Assembly: GCA_963752345.1 (NCBI GenBank)
Contig: CAVVYA010000015.1
Span: forward strand, 620,001 to 684,000
Source: CAVVYA01 sp963752345
GTDB lineage: Bacteria; Pseudomonadota; Alphaproteobacteria; SMXQ01
DNA length: 64,000 nucleotides
Direction of reading: 5' to 3'
In this document: in pieces, positions 37,765 to 48,727 of the stretch
Numbering within the stretch: the stretch's first letter is position 1
How the letters are laid out: each line of letters opens with the position of its first letter
Program-made: the position numbers and the translations under genes
The notes under the pieces: model-generated
Databases searched by the model: none
Seen by the model: only the letters and a program-made list of their open reading frames with translations
What the model was told of the DNA's origin: nothing

Positions 37765-38559
37765 TCAGACCCAGAACGGGATGCGGCGACGGAACCGCCC
37801 GTAGAACGAGCACGTCACGGCCAAGCCCACAGCGGCGAAGGCCAGCGTGATCGCCACCGACCGCCACGGCGGGGCTTCGCCGAGCAGGGGCTCGCGCAGG
37901 ACGCTGACGACGTGATAGATGATGTTCGCATTGACGAAAATCATGCGCTCGCCGCTCAGCATCTCCGGACGCCAGAAGATCGGCGTGATAAACAGGATGA
38001 TCTGCAGGAAGCTCGTCACCAGTTGCTGGATGTCGCGGAAGCGCGCGCAGAGCGCGCCGAGCAAAAGGCCGATCCACAGGCCGTTGAGACCGATGAGCAG
38101 CAATCCGAGCGGTGCCCACAGGATATTCCAGCCGGGAAAATTGCCGGAGAACATGTAGACGGGAATCAGAATCACCGCATTGTGAAAAAATACGATGATG
38201 TTACGGCAGACGATCCGATAAATGATGATCGAATAGGGAAATTGCTGATTGCAGATCCACGTCTTTTCCAGCGTGAACGCGGTGCAGCTCTCGTTGATGA
38301 TGGTCGAGAACAGCACCCAGGCCAGGAATCCCGATGTAACGAACGGGAGATAGCTGACGATGTCCTGCTTGAACAAGGTGGCGTAGATGCCGGCGAACGC
38401 GAACGTGAAGATCGCCGTGCTGGCGGTGAGCCAGAACGGGCCGAGGGTCGTCCGCACATAGCGCGAGCGGATGTCGCGCCAGGCCAGGGTCAGCCAGAGT
38501 GAATGCTGCAGTGCACCGTTCGACAGGTCGCGGACAGCGGTCTGGAAGTGCGTGGTCAT
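37765..38559 (-). CDS. Polysaccharide ABC exporter, permease (Wzm/KpsM-type)
   Basis: A 264-residue ABC-2-type membrane protein with about six hydrophobic segments, starting at WLTASTAIFTFAFAGIYATLF. LTLAWRDIRSRYVRTTLGPFW is the cytoplasmic N-terminal helix typical of Wzm/TagG proteins. I chose ATG 38559 (MTTHFQTAV); an in-frame ATG at 38628 adds 23 residues with no clear ribosome site. With the ATPase it makes an ABC-dependent export route, so no Wzx/Wzy pair is needed for this glycan. Confidence 0.9.
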   Translation of the reverse strand: MTTHFQTAVRDLSNGALQHSLWLTLAWRDIRSRYVRTTLGPFWLTASTAIFTFAFAGIYATLFKQDIVSYLPFVTSGFLAWVLFSTIINESCTAFTLEKTWICNQQFPYSIIIYRIVCRNIIVFFHNAVILIPVYMFSGNFPGWNILWAPLGLLLIGLNGLWIGLLLGALCARFRDIQQLVTSFLQIILFITPIFWRPEMLSGERMIFVNANIIYHVVSVLREPLLGEAPPWRSVAITLAFAAVGLAVTCSFYGRFRRRIPFWV

Positions 38560-38965
38560 CAGTGGAGAAGGCCGTCCGAGGCTGGGAAACTGCCGCGTCG
38601 GTATAACACTTGTTCGCCGCGACTTCACGGCCTCAAGTGTGCATCCCGTTGGCGGGCATGCCTCAATACCGCTCGAAACGTGCCCGGCGCCCCTCGCTTT
38701 TCGTGAAAAGATATTATTAATCAGCTGGTTGTTAGAATATCAAGGGGCCTGGCCGACGATCTGAGCCACGGCGCGTGAGCTTGCGACGTTCGCCCGCCCA
38801 GCCCCGTCGTCGGAGCGAAATCGTGCCCAAAATGCCACCTAGTGCACCCTTAAAGGATTGATGCTAAACATAAGTTTGAGCTATCCGGTGTCGGAAGGCC
38901 TGGAGGCTTTGCGCGGCCATGCTCGGCATGGTGGCTGGCAGAGTATGTAGGTTGGAGAGACCATC
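38560..38965. other. Divergent intergenic region (about 400 nt)
   Basis: The region lies between the exporter operon (-) and the oxygenase gene (+). It is visibly more AT-rich than its surroundings around 38700-38720 and 38845-38880, which suits promoters for both directions. I found no convincing reading frame and no strong palindrome. Confidence 0.5.
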
Positions 38966-39844
38966 GTGGGCACCATATCCAGCATCGGCGCAACACCGCA
39001 GGCCAAGTTCAAACGGGCTTGGCAGCGCCTCAAATCCTCCGCCCCGCAGCCGCGCCATATGCGAAATTTACGGGTGGTGCCGTCCCATGAGATTTTGCAG
39101 GGCATCCGCGAGGGTCATAACGACTTTGTCGAGGACTTCACCTCGTCTATGTACGCGGGGGATTTCTTTCTTCTCAAAGGCGCCTTCGAGCGGGAATTCC
39201 TGCAGGATGTCGCGCGTCGCGTATTTGCCTTCGGGCTCTCTCAGCCTTCGTCGTTTCACAAGATGTTCGACGGAACGCCCGATTTCCACCGCATCATCGA
39301 CGATGGCGCGACCGCGGATTACTCGCTGCGCGCGTTGCGCCACGGATTTTATTTCTACCGCTTCAACGACGATCCCGCCGGCGTCTATCGCGATTTTTCT
39401 TCGGTCTGGCGCACGGTCAAGTCCATCAGCGGTCTCGAACCCACGGCCTTCGAGTGCAACGTGCCGCACGACGGCACCATCGACCGCATCGTCGTTTACC
39501 TCTATCCGTTCGGCGGCGGCAATCTGAAGGCGCACGTCGACCCCACCAACAACCATAAGACGACCACCGGTGTGATGATGAGCACCCGCGGCGTCGACTA
39601 CGATACCGGCGGATTTTATTGCGTCGGCCCTCACCGCAAACCGATCGATCTCGAGCCCTGTGTCGAGGCGGGCGACATCTTTATCTTCTATCCGACGGTC
39701 GAGCACGGCGTCATTCCGGTCGATCCGCACAAGGCAGTGGATTGGACCAATCCCGCGGGGCGCTGGTTCCTCGGCGTCAGCAGCGTCAATTCCGACCATG
39801 TGGCGCAGCGGGTTACCGGTCAACATCTCGCCTACGAGTTTTGA
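38966..39844 (+). CDS. Fe(II)/2-oxoglutarate-type oxygenase family protein
   Basis: A 292-residue protein with a jelly-roll metal site: His190 and Asp192 in LKAHVDPTNN, His247 in FYPTVEHGVIPVD and Arg266 in AGRWFLGVSS. These fit the HxD...H...R pattern of 2-oxoglutarate oxygenases, with Arg as the co-substrate ligand. The GTG start at 38966 has GGAGAGA upstream; no ATG is better. It is 49 nt before the B12/radical-SAM gene. A hydroxylation of a sugar or lipid is likely, with the substrate unknown. Confidence 0.72.
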   Translation: MGTISSIGATPQAKFKRAWQRLKSSAPQPRHMRNLRVVPSHEILQGIREGHNDFVEDFTSSMYAGDFFLLKGAFEREFLQDVARRVFAFGLSQPSSFHKMFDGTPDFHRIIDDGATADYSLRALRHGFYFYRFNDDPAGVYRDFSSVWRTVKSISGLEPTAFECNVPHDGTIDRIVVYLYPFGGGNLKAHVDPTNNHKTTTGVMMSTRGVDYDTGGFYCVGPHRKPIDLEPCVEAGDIFIFYPTVEHGVIPVDPHKAVDWTNPAGRWFLGVSSVNSDHVAQRVTGQHLAYEF

Positions 39845-39893
39845 CCATGGGCGGCCCGCAGGACGCGTCACGCGCGAACAAGGAGAGCGCTGC

Positions 39894-41934
39894 ATGAAGC
39901 AAAACGTCTATTTCGTAGACCTCGGCACCGGCAGCAACCGCAACCTGCTGCCCTTGGGCGTCGGCCTCATCTCCTCCTACGCGAAGAGCATCCCCGTCCT
40001 CAACGACGCATACAACTTCAACATTCACTTTCTGCGCGGCGACACCGCCGACATCGTCAGCGGCTTCGATAAGCCGGCGCTGGTCTGCTTCGCGCTCTAC
40101 GTGTGGAACTATCGCGCCTCGATGCGGGTGGCCGAGGCGACAAAGGCGGCCAATCCGCGCGCGCGGATCGTGTGCGGCGGATATTCGGTGCCGAAGTCCC
40201 CTGATAAGCTGCAGCGTTTCTTCGCCGAGTTTCCATTCGTCGACATCCTGGTCCATGGCGAAGGCGAGTTCACCTTTGCCGACCTCGCCCAGGCGCTCGC
40301 TGAGGGCAGAGAACTGTCGACCACGCCAGGCATAAGCTACCGCGAGCCCGACGCGCCCGGCGGATTTGTCACCACGGGGCGTCGCGACCGAAATCAACGA
40401 TCTCGACGTCCTGCCGTCCCCGTTCCTGAACGGCACGTTTGACGAGTTGATGCGGCTCCATGGCCAGCATGTGACCGGGGTGGTGTGGGAGACCAATCGT
40501 GGCTGTCCGTTCTCCTGCACCTTTTGTGACTGGGGCAATGCGGACGTCAACAAGATCAAGTCCTACGATATCGCGCGCCTCCAGGAGGAGATCGACTGGA
40601 TTGCCCGCAACAAGATTTTCTATATCTATCTGGCGGATGCCAACTTCGGCATCTTCTACGAACGCGATCTCGATATCTCCGACCGCCTCGCCGCCGCCGG
40701 CAAGGCGCACAGTTATCCCCGCTTCATGGCCATCAACTGGACCAAGAACACCCACGAACGGATCACAGCGATTGCCGAGAGCTTGGCCTCGGGCGGCGTC
40801 CAGACCAGCGTCACGTTTGCCGTGCAGTCGTTCAACGACAAGACGCTTGCAGCGATCAAGCGGCGCAATATCAAGACTGAGAGCTTGATGAAGCTCAAGA
40901 AGGAGTACCAGGAGCGCAATCTTCCCACCTACACCGAGATGATCCTGGGTCTTCCCGAGGAGACCTACGAGACATTCACCCAGGGGCTCAACCAGGCGAT
41001 GACGCCGGGCGTCTCGGATCACTGGGTGTTCCACCTCTGCACGCTGCTCGTCAACACCGAGATGGAGTCCGACGAGTACCGGGAGAAGTACGGTATCGTG
41101 TCACGCTGGGTGGCGGCGGGGATCGCCCGCCGCACGGTGGAGCAAAAGGAAGAAGCTGCTGCGGAGATTGAGGAAATCGTGGTGGGGACCGCTTCGATGC
41201 CGCTGGACGCCTGGGCGCGCTCGTTCGCGGTCGGCTATCTTTCGGCGGCGCTTTATAACTTCCGTCCGGCGTTCTTTCCGATGCTTTATGCCCAGAACGA
41301 AATCGGAAACGAACACACGCATTTCATCGAGTTTCTGCTCGATGAGGCCGAGACGAAGCCTGAGACCTATCCCTGGCTGCACCGGGCGACGGCGCACGTC
41401 CGCAAGCAGCGCCAGATGATCCTCGATAGCATCGCCTGCCTTTCGCCGATCGAGGAGTTGGGCGGCGCGCTCGCGCTAACTCATGAGGCGGTGCTGGCGA
41501 TAATGCTGGACGATCCAGATGCGTTCTATCGCGACCTTTCGGAGATCGTTCGCCGGTTTTTCGCCTGTCACGATCATCCCCTCGACGAAACGGTGCTTGC
41601 GGAGATCATCGCCTACCAGCGCGCGCGCGTGCCGCTGTGGGGCGAGCAAGAGCGCCGTGTCATGCACTTCACCCGGAATATTCCGGCCTACTTCGCTGCG
41701 GTCACCAAAGGGCTGGCTGTTCCAGACGTCGTGGAGGAACCCAACGCGATCGAGGTCGCGCCGCGCGAGATCCAGGCCAAAGACAAAGGCAGCTTTGCGG
41801 TACAGCGCACGCGCTCGGGTCATACCATCATCTTGAATGACGTGCGGTTGCTGCCCAAGCCTGCCCGTGAAGGCTTGGTCGCCTCGTCAGCCGCGCGGCC
41901 TCCGGAGAGCGCCTGCGTTCAGCCCTTGGCGTAG
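39894..41934 (+). CDS. B12-binding radical SAM protein (one frameshift)
   Basis: A protein of about 680 residues. The N-terminal part has the cobalamin-binding Rossmann layout: VDLGTGSNRNLLPLGVGLIS, ARIVCGGYSVP and DILVHGEGEFTF. The radical SAM domain has NRGCPFSCTFCDWG, a C-x3-C-x2-C cluster site, followed by YIYLADANFGIF and TEMILGLPEETYETF. One frame change near 40380 separates the two domains. The start ATG 39894 has AAGGAGAG upstream. Such enzymes typically methylate unactivated carbons or rearrange carbon skeletons, so it may modify an island sugar or lipid. Confidence 0.82.
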
Positions 41935-43023
41935 AAAGACCGCACCACCTCGATGACGCGGTACAGGTGCGCGCGCGTCAGATATTGGTCGACCGGGAAC
42001 GTAATCATCTCCAGCGCATGACGGTCGGTTACCGGGAAGTCTCCGGCGCGGTAGCCGAGGTATGTAAGTGCATCCTGCCGGTAGACGGGAACCGGATAGT
42101 GCACCTTGGCCTCGATACCCTCGGAGGCGCAGTAATCCAGGAGTTCGTCGCGGCGCTCGGTGAAGAGAATATAGAGTAGATAGACGTTCTTGCTGCGCGG
42201 ATCGCGTGGTGGGATGCGGACCCCCTTGATGCCGGTGAAGGCGCGATCGTAATAGGCGGCGTTGGCAATGCGCTTCTCTATCCAGCCGGGTACCTGTGGC
42301 AGCATATGTTTGCCCACAACCGCCTGCAGCGAATCAAGGCGCGTGTTGTAGCCTAGGATCTCCATCTCGTCGCGCGTCTTAAGTCCATGGTTGCGCAGAA
42401 GTCGGCAACGACGGTTCATCGCGTCGTCGTTGGTGACCACGATGCCCGCGTCTCCCCATACGTTGATGATCTTCAGCGGGTGCGTCGCAAACGCCGATGC
42501 GAGGCCGAACGACCCGGCGCGATGGCCCTCCCATTCGCCAAACAGGCTTTGGCATGCATCTTCGATAACAATCAGCTTGTGCCTGTCGGCCAAGGCCATC
42601 AGGCGCGGCATGTCGAGCACATCGCCGGTCAGTTGCGCCGGCATGATCGCCTTGGTCTTGGGGCCGATGGCGGCTTCCAGCTTGTCGAGGTCCATGCCGA
42701 AGCGGTCGTCGCAATCGACCAGAACCGGCCGGCCCCCGACTTCGGCGATCGCGCCGATCGTCGCCCAGAAGGTATTTGCGGCGGTGATCACCTCGTCGCC
42801 GGGGCCGATGCCGGCCGCCTTCAGAGGAATCTTTGAGGGCGTCGGTTCCGGAGCCGACGCCGATCGCGTGCTTGACGCCCAGCATACGGGCGAACATCTC
42901 CTCGAATTCGCCGACCACCTTGCCGAGCGTAAAGTCGCCCGTCGCCGCCAGGGCGCGGATGTCGGCGAGGATCGGCTCGGGATCGGCGAATTGATCGGCG
43001 AGCGGCGAGTAGCGGACTCTCAT
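41919..43023 (-). CDS. DegT/DnrJ/EryC1/StrS aminotransferase (one frameshift)
   Basis: A PLP sugar aminotransferase of about 367 residues. VRYSPLADQF begins the fold, IGVGSGTDALK binds PLP phosphate, and VIEDACQSLFGE provides the ring-stacking region. ATHPLKIINVWGD holds the Schiff-base lysine. A single extra base near 42832 (in CTCAAAGATTCC) breaks ALKIPLKAAGIG; the rest is intact. The start is ATG 43023. It ends the long minus-strand operon and overlaps the tail of the B12/radical-SAM gene by 16 nt. Confidence 0.85.
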
Positions 43024-43063
43024 GGGGTGTGAATTTGGCGAGACCATATCGCAGCCTGCGAAG

Positions 43064-43949
43064 CTAGGGAGTGGGGGACAGTTCACGACACATGCGAGCG
43101 AGCCCATCTGGCAGCGGCGTATAGCGGAAGTCGGGGAACGCCGCGCGGGTTGCCGTGATGTCGAACGGGCGATAGCCGCCGTGGGGCATCGGTCCCTGAC
43201 GCAGCGAACTCGAGATCGGAACCGGCTGGCCTACCAGCTTGGCTGCCATCTCGGCGATCACGCGGGACGACCATACCTCGCCGGTCGCCGCGTTGAGGGA
43301 GCCCCGGCTGCGGCGGAGGACGATGCGAACGGCGAGATCGGCGACGTCCTCGACTGAAACATGGTCGCGCCGCTCCTCGCCCTCGCCGAACAGAACGATG
43401 CCCTTGCCGCTGGCGGCGAGGCGCAAGAACCGGTTGGGGCCGTAGCCGTTGTGTGGATCGGCGGCGCCGTAGATCAGCGTTGGCCGCAGCGTCGCCAGGG
43501 GTGCTGTCAGATCGGCGAAAGCGATCTCGCGCGTGGCGTGCATGACGCCGTGAAGACTGGCCGGCGCCTTGGGCGCGGCCTCGCTGAGCGGCCGCGGCTC
43601 GTCGCCAAACACCGCGTCGGAGCCGATATTGACGATGTGCCGCGGCGTCACCCGACCGAGCGCCTCAACCATGGCGCGCAGCATCGTCACATTCTGCGTC
43701 AGCATTTCGAGAATTCTTGACCGGAGCCAGTGCCGAGACGGCGATGAAGGTGTCGTCCGGCGTCAGTCGCGTGGCCAGTCGGTCGGCCGCGTCGGCTGCC
43801 AGCAGATCGACCTCGCCACGGCCCAGCGCCAGGGTCGCGATGCCTTCCGCCGCGAGGCGACGCACGATGGCGCCACCGACGAAGCCACCGGCGCCCATGA
43901 CAACTGCGCGCTTGGGCTTTGCCGCGGTGGTGTTGAGATGGTCAAGCAC
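43064..43949 (-). CDS. NAD-dependent epimerase/dehydratase (one frameshift)
   Basis: An extended SDR of about 294 residues. AVVMGAGGFVGGAIVRRL binds NAD, VNIGSDAVFGD takes the place of the SSxxVYG motif, and LRPTLIYGAADPHNGYG is typical of UDP-sugar epimerases. The catalytic Tyr-x3-Lys is not obvious, since the equivalent region reads HGVMHATRE; it may be inactive or unusual. A frame change near 43708 joins ALAPVKN to MLTQNVTM. The GTG start at 43949 overlaps the dehydrogenase stop by 8 nt (GTGCTTGA). Confidence 0.75.
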
Positions 43950-45226
43950 GGCGGAAATCCTTCGCTCGTATCGGTGGCACGCCAAGGGTGATGTAGTCGA
44001 AACCGGTGGCCAGCGCGGCATCGCTGCGAAAGACCCGGTAGGGGTCGACAATCAGCCGGCCGCGCATGACGGCGGCCAGCGCCGCTGGATCGAGGTTGCG
44101 GAATTCCGGCCAGGGCGTCAGGACCATCAGGGCATCGGCCCCGCTGGCGCACTCCATCGCCGACGAGCAGGCCGTGGCGAAGGGCACGATGTTGCCCTTC
44201 ACCACGGGGTCGAACACGGCGAGGTTGTGGCCCTCGATCGCCTTGAGGCAGGCGATGGCGGGCGAGTTCTTGACCGAATCGGTGTTTTCCTTGTAGGCGA
44301 GCCCCAGCACGGCGATCCGCGCCTCGGGCCTCCGATCCAGCAGTTCCGCCTTGATCGTCCGCGCGCTCCAATCCTTGCGGTGGCGGGAATTCGCTACCCA
44401 GGCGGAAACCACGCCAGCGTCGGTATGGTGTGTTTCGGCGAAGCGCAGCACCGTCGCGAGGTCGCGTTCGAGGTTACCGCCGACGAGCCGAGTCCGGGCC
44501 TCAGGTAGGAATGCGGCCCGATGCGCGGTCCAGCCTCAGCGCCGGGGCGATTTCGGACCAGTCGGCGCCGACGCGCTCGCAGAGCTCGGCGAGGGTGTTG
44601 GCCACGCTGACGAGCCGACGAGACAGCAGTTGATGGAGATCTTCGCGAGCTCGGCGCTCTCGAATCGCATGGGCAGGATCGGGCAGTCGAAGCCGGCGAA
44701 AGGTGGCCAGCGCCGCCGGGAGAGGCTCCGCCGGGTCGGGGCAGCCGACGATGAACCGTTCGGGCAGGTGGCCCGCTCGACGGCGCGGCCAAAGATCAGC
44801 GTCTCGACCTGGTAGTAGAGGTCAGCGGCCGGGCTGTGCCGGGCCGCGGGTAAAGCCGGGGGGACCTGGCTCAGCACCACGAGCACGGCAGCATCGCGGC
44901 GTGGTGCAGCCGACGTCGAGCAGCCACGAGCGGCGCCAGGTCGCTGCCGCCCTGTCGTCGGTCGGGACGTCGGGCGCGACGTAGACGACGTCGCGGCCTG
45001 AGCGCGGGGGTCGGCGGTGAAAGTGATCCGGCGCCGGTTGGCGCGCGAGCAGATCGTCGAGGCCCGGCTCGAACACCGGCAAGTCGGCCCGCGTCGAGAG
45101 CGGCGACGAGCGTCGCGTCCGGGGTCGAAAGCCGACGGTCGAGAAGCCCTTGCTCGCGGCGGCGATCGCCGAACAGAGGCCGAGGTGGGTCATGCCGGCG
45201 AAGCCGACAGTCGGCTGGTCATGCAC
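43942..45226 (-). pseudogene. UDP-glucose/GDP-mannose dehydrogenase family protein (frameshifted)
   Basis: A nucleotide-sugar 6-dehydrogenase that would oxidise C6 to a uronate. The N-terminal NAD domain starts VGFAGMTHLGLCSAIAAASK, the central helix with the active-site cysteine is SAELAKISINCCLV, and the C-terminal domain has IAVLGLAYKENTDSVKNSP. Several frame changes lie between 44400 and 45150; the last 170 residues are continuous. The GTG start at 45226 overlaps the upstream stop by 8 nt (GTGCATGA). The active-site context differs from the usual GGxCxPKD, which I could not locate intact. Confidence 0.75.
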
Positions 45227-46142
45227 GTCCCTGCGCGGCTAGGCTCGGTGCCAGGCGCCCCAGCACGCGATGAGCCAGCGGTCGTTGCGAGGTCGTGGTG
45301 CGCCGCGCCGGCGACAGACCTTGAAGTGGGCGTACTCGAGCGCCCAGGTCGGATCGTCCTGCTAGCGTTACGGCTTCCTCGGGCGGCCGTCCGCTGGGCA
45401 GGACGCGCGTGCGGCGGTGAAGGTCGTCGGGCCCCACTTGCAGAGCGATTCGATGTGTGCGCTGCCGTGCTCGGCGAACACGTCGCAGGTGAAGTGGTTG
45501 CGCCAGGACAGCAGCGTCATCTCGAGTTCGAGCTTCGGCCGGTCGCTTTCCGACGCAATCACCACATGGTCGGGCGCTGGTTCTCGAAGCGGTTGGCGGA
45601 CGAGCAGCTGGAAGTCCTCGCCGACATCGCCGAACCAGAAGCGAGCGTGTCGAGCAGGTGCGAGCCGAGATCCGGCAGCACGCCCGGCGCCCTGATCGCG
45701 CCACGCCGAATTGCGGACGAGGCGCGCGGTGCCGTTGCCGTAGAACATCCGGCAGCGGTAGATCGTGCCCAGCTGCCGCCTGCGATCAGCTCGTGCATGC
45801 GGACGTAGTGCGGCTCGAAGCGATGGTTGTAGGCGGTGTAGCAGACCGCGCCGGTGCGCCGGCGAGCGCTTCGCAGCTCGATCGAGGTCGGTCGCACTGC
45901 GCCCAGAGCGGCTTCTCGACCAGCACGTGCTTGCCGTTGCCAAGCAGATAGCTGAGCAGCTCGAGCTTGGGCTCGTCCGGCGTGCAGAGCAACGCGGCGT
46001 CGTAGCGGTCGAGCGGCACGTCCTCGATGTCGCGATAGTCGGCTCGCGCGCGACGGGATCGACGGTCGCCGACGGCGTCCGCTCCCGCGACCGCCAGGCG
46101 CTTCGTGCCCCTGGACGCCGAGCCGACGACGACGACCCGCAT
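45219..46142 (-). pseudogene. Gfo/Idh/MocA family oxidoreductase (frameshifted)
   Basis: A protein of about 307 residues. The N-terminus MRVVVVGSASRGTKRLA and YDAALLCTPDEPKLE lead to HVLVEKPLWAQ, the family EKP motif. YTAYNHRFEPHYVRMHELI and LPDLGSHLLDTL are the substrate-domain motifs. FTCDVFAEHGSAHIESLCKW lies near the end. Frame changes occur at about 45370, 45690, 45860 and 46050. ATG 46142 shares one base with the stop of the kinase fusion (TGATG). Oxidation or reduction at C3 of a UDP-sugar would fit the neighbours. Confidence 0.72.
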
Positions 46143-47708
46143 CAGCTGTCCTCAACTGATAGTCCGCTGGCGCTCGACCGCTCGCAGCTTGTCGAGCACC
46201 TCTTCGGCGCGACCGGGATGTTGCCGTCGTGCTCGCAGGCGACGGCGGCCGCGACGCGCCCAGAATCGACGCGATCACCGGGCTCTTGGTCGCGAACAGC
46301 GAGAGGGTGGCATAGGCAAGCAGCGCGTCGCCCGCGCCGACCGCATCGACGACGTGGTCGGCGAAGCTGTCGATGGCGAAGAAGGCGCGGACGTCCTCGA
46401 CTTCTGCGGACGCGCGGAAGGTCATCATGCCGCGCTCGCCCAGCTTGAGGATCAGCGTCTTGCACCGGCCTGCCGGTAGAGCTCGAGGCCAGCGGGCGGA
46501 CGACCGAGTCCTGGTCGCCGAGCGCGAAGCGCGCCTCGCGCTCGTTCGGCGTGATCAGGTCGAAGCCCTGGAAGTCGAGGATGTTGCCCCAGCGGCTGGC
46601 CACCTGGCTGTCGGCGACGCGGAAGCGCCGGCGGGAATGGCCGCGGTCAGCGCGGAATCGTGGCGCGGTTGAAGATGCCGTGGCGGAAATCGCTGAAGAC
46701 CACGACGTCGCCTCGGCGTCTGCGATACTGCTGCGGTCAGCGTTTCGACGATCCGCTCGGAGATCGGCCGGTTGTCGACGCGTGTCGACTTTCAGCAGGC
46801 GGTAGCCGCCGGCGATGAAGGCGTTCTTGTCGGTGGTCGGCCGCGTCGGATCGATGATCGGCAGGCAGTGGATGCCGGCGTCCGCTAGATCCTTCCGAGC
46901 ACGAAGTCGTTAAGCGGGTCGTCGCCGAGCACCGTCGAGAACGTGACATCGGCGCCGGCAGCCTGCAGATGCTTGGCGACGACGCCGGCGCCGCCGGCGA
47001 AGTCCTGCTGTTCCTCGAAACGGACGCTGAAGGTCGGCGTCTTGGTCGTGCCGCCGATCAGCGTGCAGTGCGTGTAGGAGTCGACGATGGTGTCGCCGAG
47101 GACGTGCACCTTGATGCCCGTGCAGTTGTCGAGCGGCGTCGCGCAGGTCGTCGAACGTCAGCCCTTCGGCCTCGAGCAGCGCCAGCAGCTTCTCGGTGGC
47201 GATCGCGGCGGCGCGGTCTCGATGATGTGCGACGAGGAAAAGACGACGTCGCCGGGCGTGAAGATGATCTCGCCGCCGTAGGTCTCGACGGCGGTCTTCT
47301 CCTCGGCGGTTTGCGGGTGGAGGCCGCTCGTTGGTGTATTCGTAGCCCTTGGCGAAGTAGTCGGGCTGGATGATAGCCGATGTTCTCGAGCGGCGTTGGT
47401 CGTTCGTCGATGATGACGTAGTCGACGACTTCGAGCGCGGCCAGATTCATCGCCCGCAGCTCCTGCGGCACGAAAGGCCGGAAGTTGCGCCTTGATGATG
47501 TGCGCGTCGGAGGTCAGGCTGGCGATCAGGATGTCGCCTTGCTCTTGGCGTAGATCAGGTGGCGGACGTGGCCGGGATGGACGAGATCGAACGTGCCGTG
47601 GCACATGATCACTTTCTTCTTGCGCGGGCGGCGCGCCGATCGCGGCCGCAGCTCGTCGCGCGTCTTGATCTTATGCTGACGATCTTCCGGCTGCGATTCA
47701 TCCATCAT
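46142..47708 (-). pseudogene. Nucleotidyltransferase-PfkB kinase fusion, HldE-like with reversed domains (frameshifted)
   Basis: The N-terminal part has KKKVIMCHGTFDLVHPGHVR, the HxGH motif of cytidylyl/adenylyltransferases, and GDILIASLTSDAHI. The C-terminal part is a PfkB sugar kinase: HVLGDTIVDSYTHC, FAGGAGVVAKHLQAAGADV, DLITPNEREARFAL and the catalytic DAVGAGDALLAYA. The domain order is opposite to that of HldE/RfaE. No stop codon needs to be assumed between the halves, but at least seven frame changes prevent certainty; two adjacent genes remain possible. It would supply the kinase and nucleotidyl steps missing from the GmhA/GmhB pair at 16 kb. Confidence 0.65.
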
Positions 47709-47711
47709 GCG

Positions 47712-48727
47712 TCATCTACCCGGCAGCCAGGGCTTGAACCAGCCGGCCGTCGCCTTCGCGATCGAGTCCGGATCCCAAAGCGGCGCCTCGCGCCAGTATT
47801 CGATCTCGGCAAGCATCGCCGCCACGCCGTCTTCGAAGCTGACGTTCGGCGCCCATCCAAGGTCGCGCCTGATCTTGCGAGATGTCCGCCCAGGTGCAGT
47901 CCGGTTCGCCCGGCCGTTTCGGGATGTGCACGACCGGTCCGCCCGAGCAGCTCGACCAGACGGTTGACCGATTGCGGATTGCCGGCGCCGAGGTTCCAGA
48001 TCTCGCCCGGTTTGCTCGGTCTCTGCCGCGGCGAGGAACGCCGCGGCGACGTCGGTGACATAGAGGAAGTCGCGGGTCTGAGTTCCGTCGCCAACGACGG
48101 TGAACGGCTTGCCGGCGAGCTTCTGCTCGAGGAACACACCGAAGACCGCGCCATAGGCGCCAGACGTGCGCGAACGCGTTCCATAGGCGTTGAAGATGCG
48201 GATGGCGTTGACCGGCAGACTGTAGACCTGGTGCCAATGGAACACCGCCTGCTCGCCCTGATATTTCTCAGCGCGTAAGGATACTGCGGTGCGATCGGGT
48301 GATCCTCGCGGGTCGGAACGTGCTGGCCAGCCCGTAGCAGGAAGAGGAGGCGGCATAGACGAATTTGCGCACGCCCGCCATGCGCGCGCGCGCATTCCAG
48401 CATGTGCACGGTGCCCTGGACATTGGTCGACATGTAATCCAGTCGGCCGCTCGATCGATGGCACGATGTCGCCGATGCCTGCAAAATGGAACACATGGCT
48501 AATACCGTTGAAGAGGGCATGGCCTGGCTCGAAATCTCGGATATCGGCTTTTTCCAGTGCAACGTCGGGATTATTGACGTGATGAGCGAGATTGGCTTCC
48601 CGTCCACCAACGAAATTGTCGATAATCCGCACGGCGTAGCCTCGGCCGACGAGCGCAGGTCCACCATGTGACTGCCGATAAAACCGGCTCCCCCTGTCAC
48701 CACGGCGATCGACCGGGATGCGATCAT
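47712..48727 (-). pseudogene. NAD-dependent epimerase/dehydratase, UDP-sugar type (frameshifted)
   Basis: An extended SDR of about 338 residues. VVTGGAGFIGSHMVD binds NAD. DNFVGGREANLAHHVNNPDV, ISHVFHFAGIGDIVPSI, VNAIRIFNAYGTRS and VVGDGTQTRDFLYVTDVA follow in order, as in GalE/WbpP-like enzymes. Frame changes lie near 48640, 48450, 48260 and 47990, and others may exist. ATG 48727 overlaps the stop of the upstream epimerase (ATGA). The stop at 47712 is 3 nt from the start of the kinase fusion. Confidence 0.75.

Noticed and set aside
36844..38502. A 552-codon plus-strand frame
   Set aside because: It is antisense to the Wzt/Wzm-like exporter, whose Walker motifs and membrane segments are unmistakable. 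The plus-strand product is rich in Arg, Asp, Gln and His without domains.
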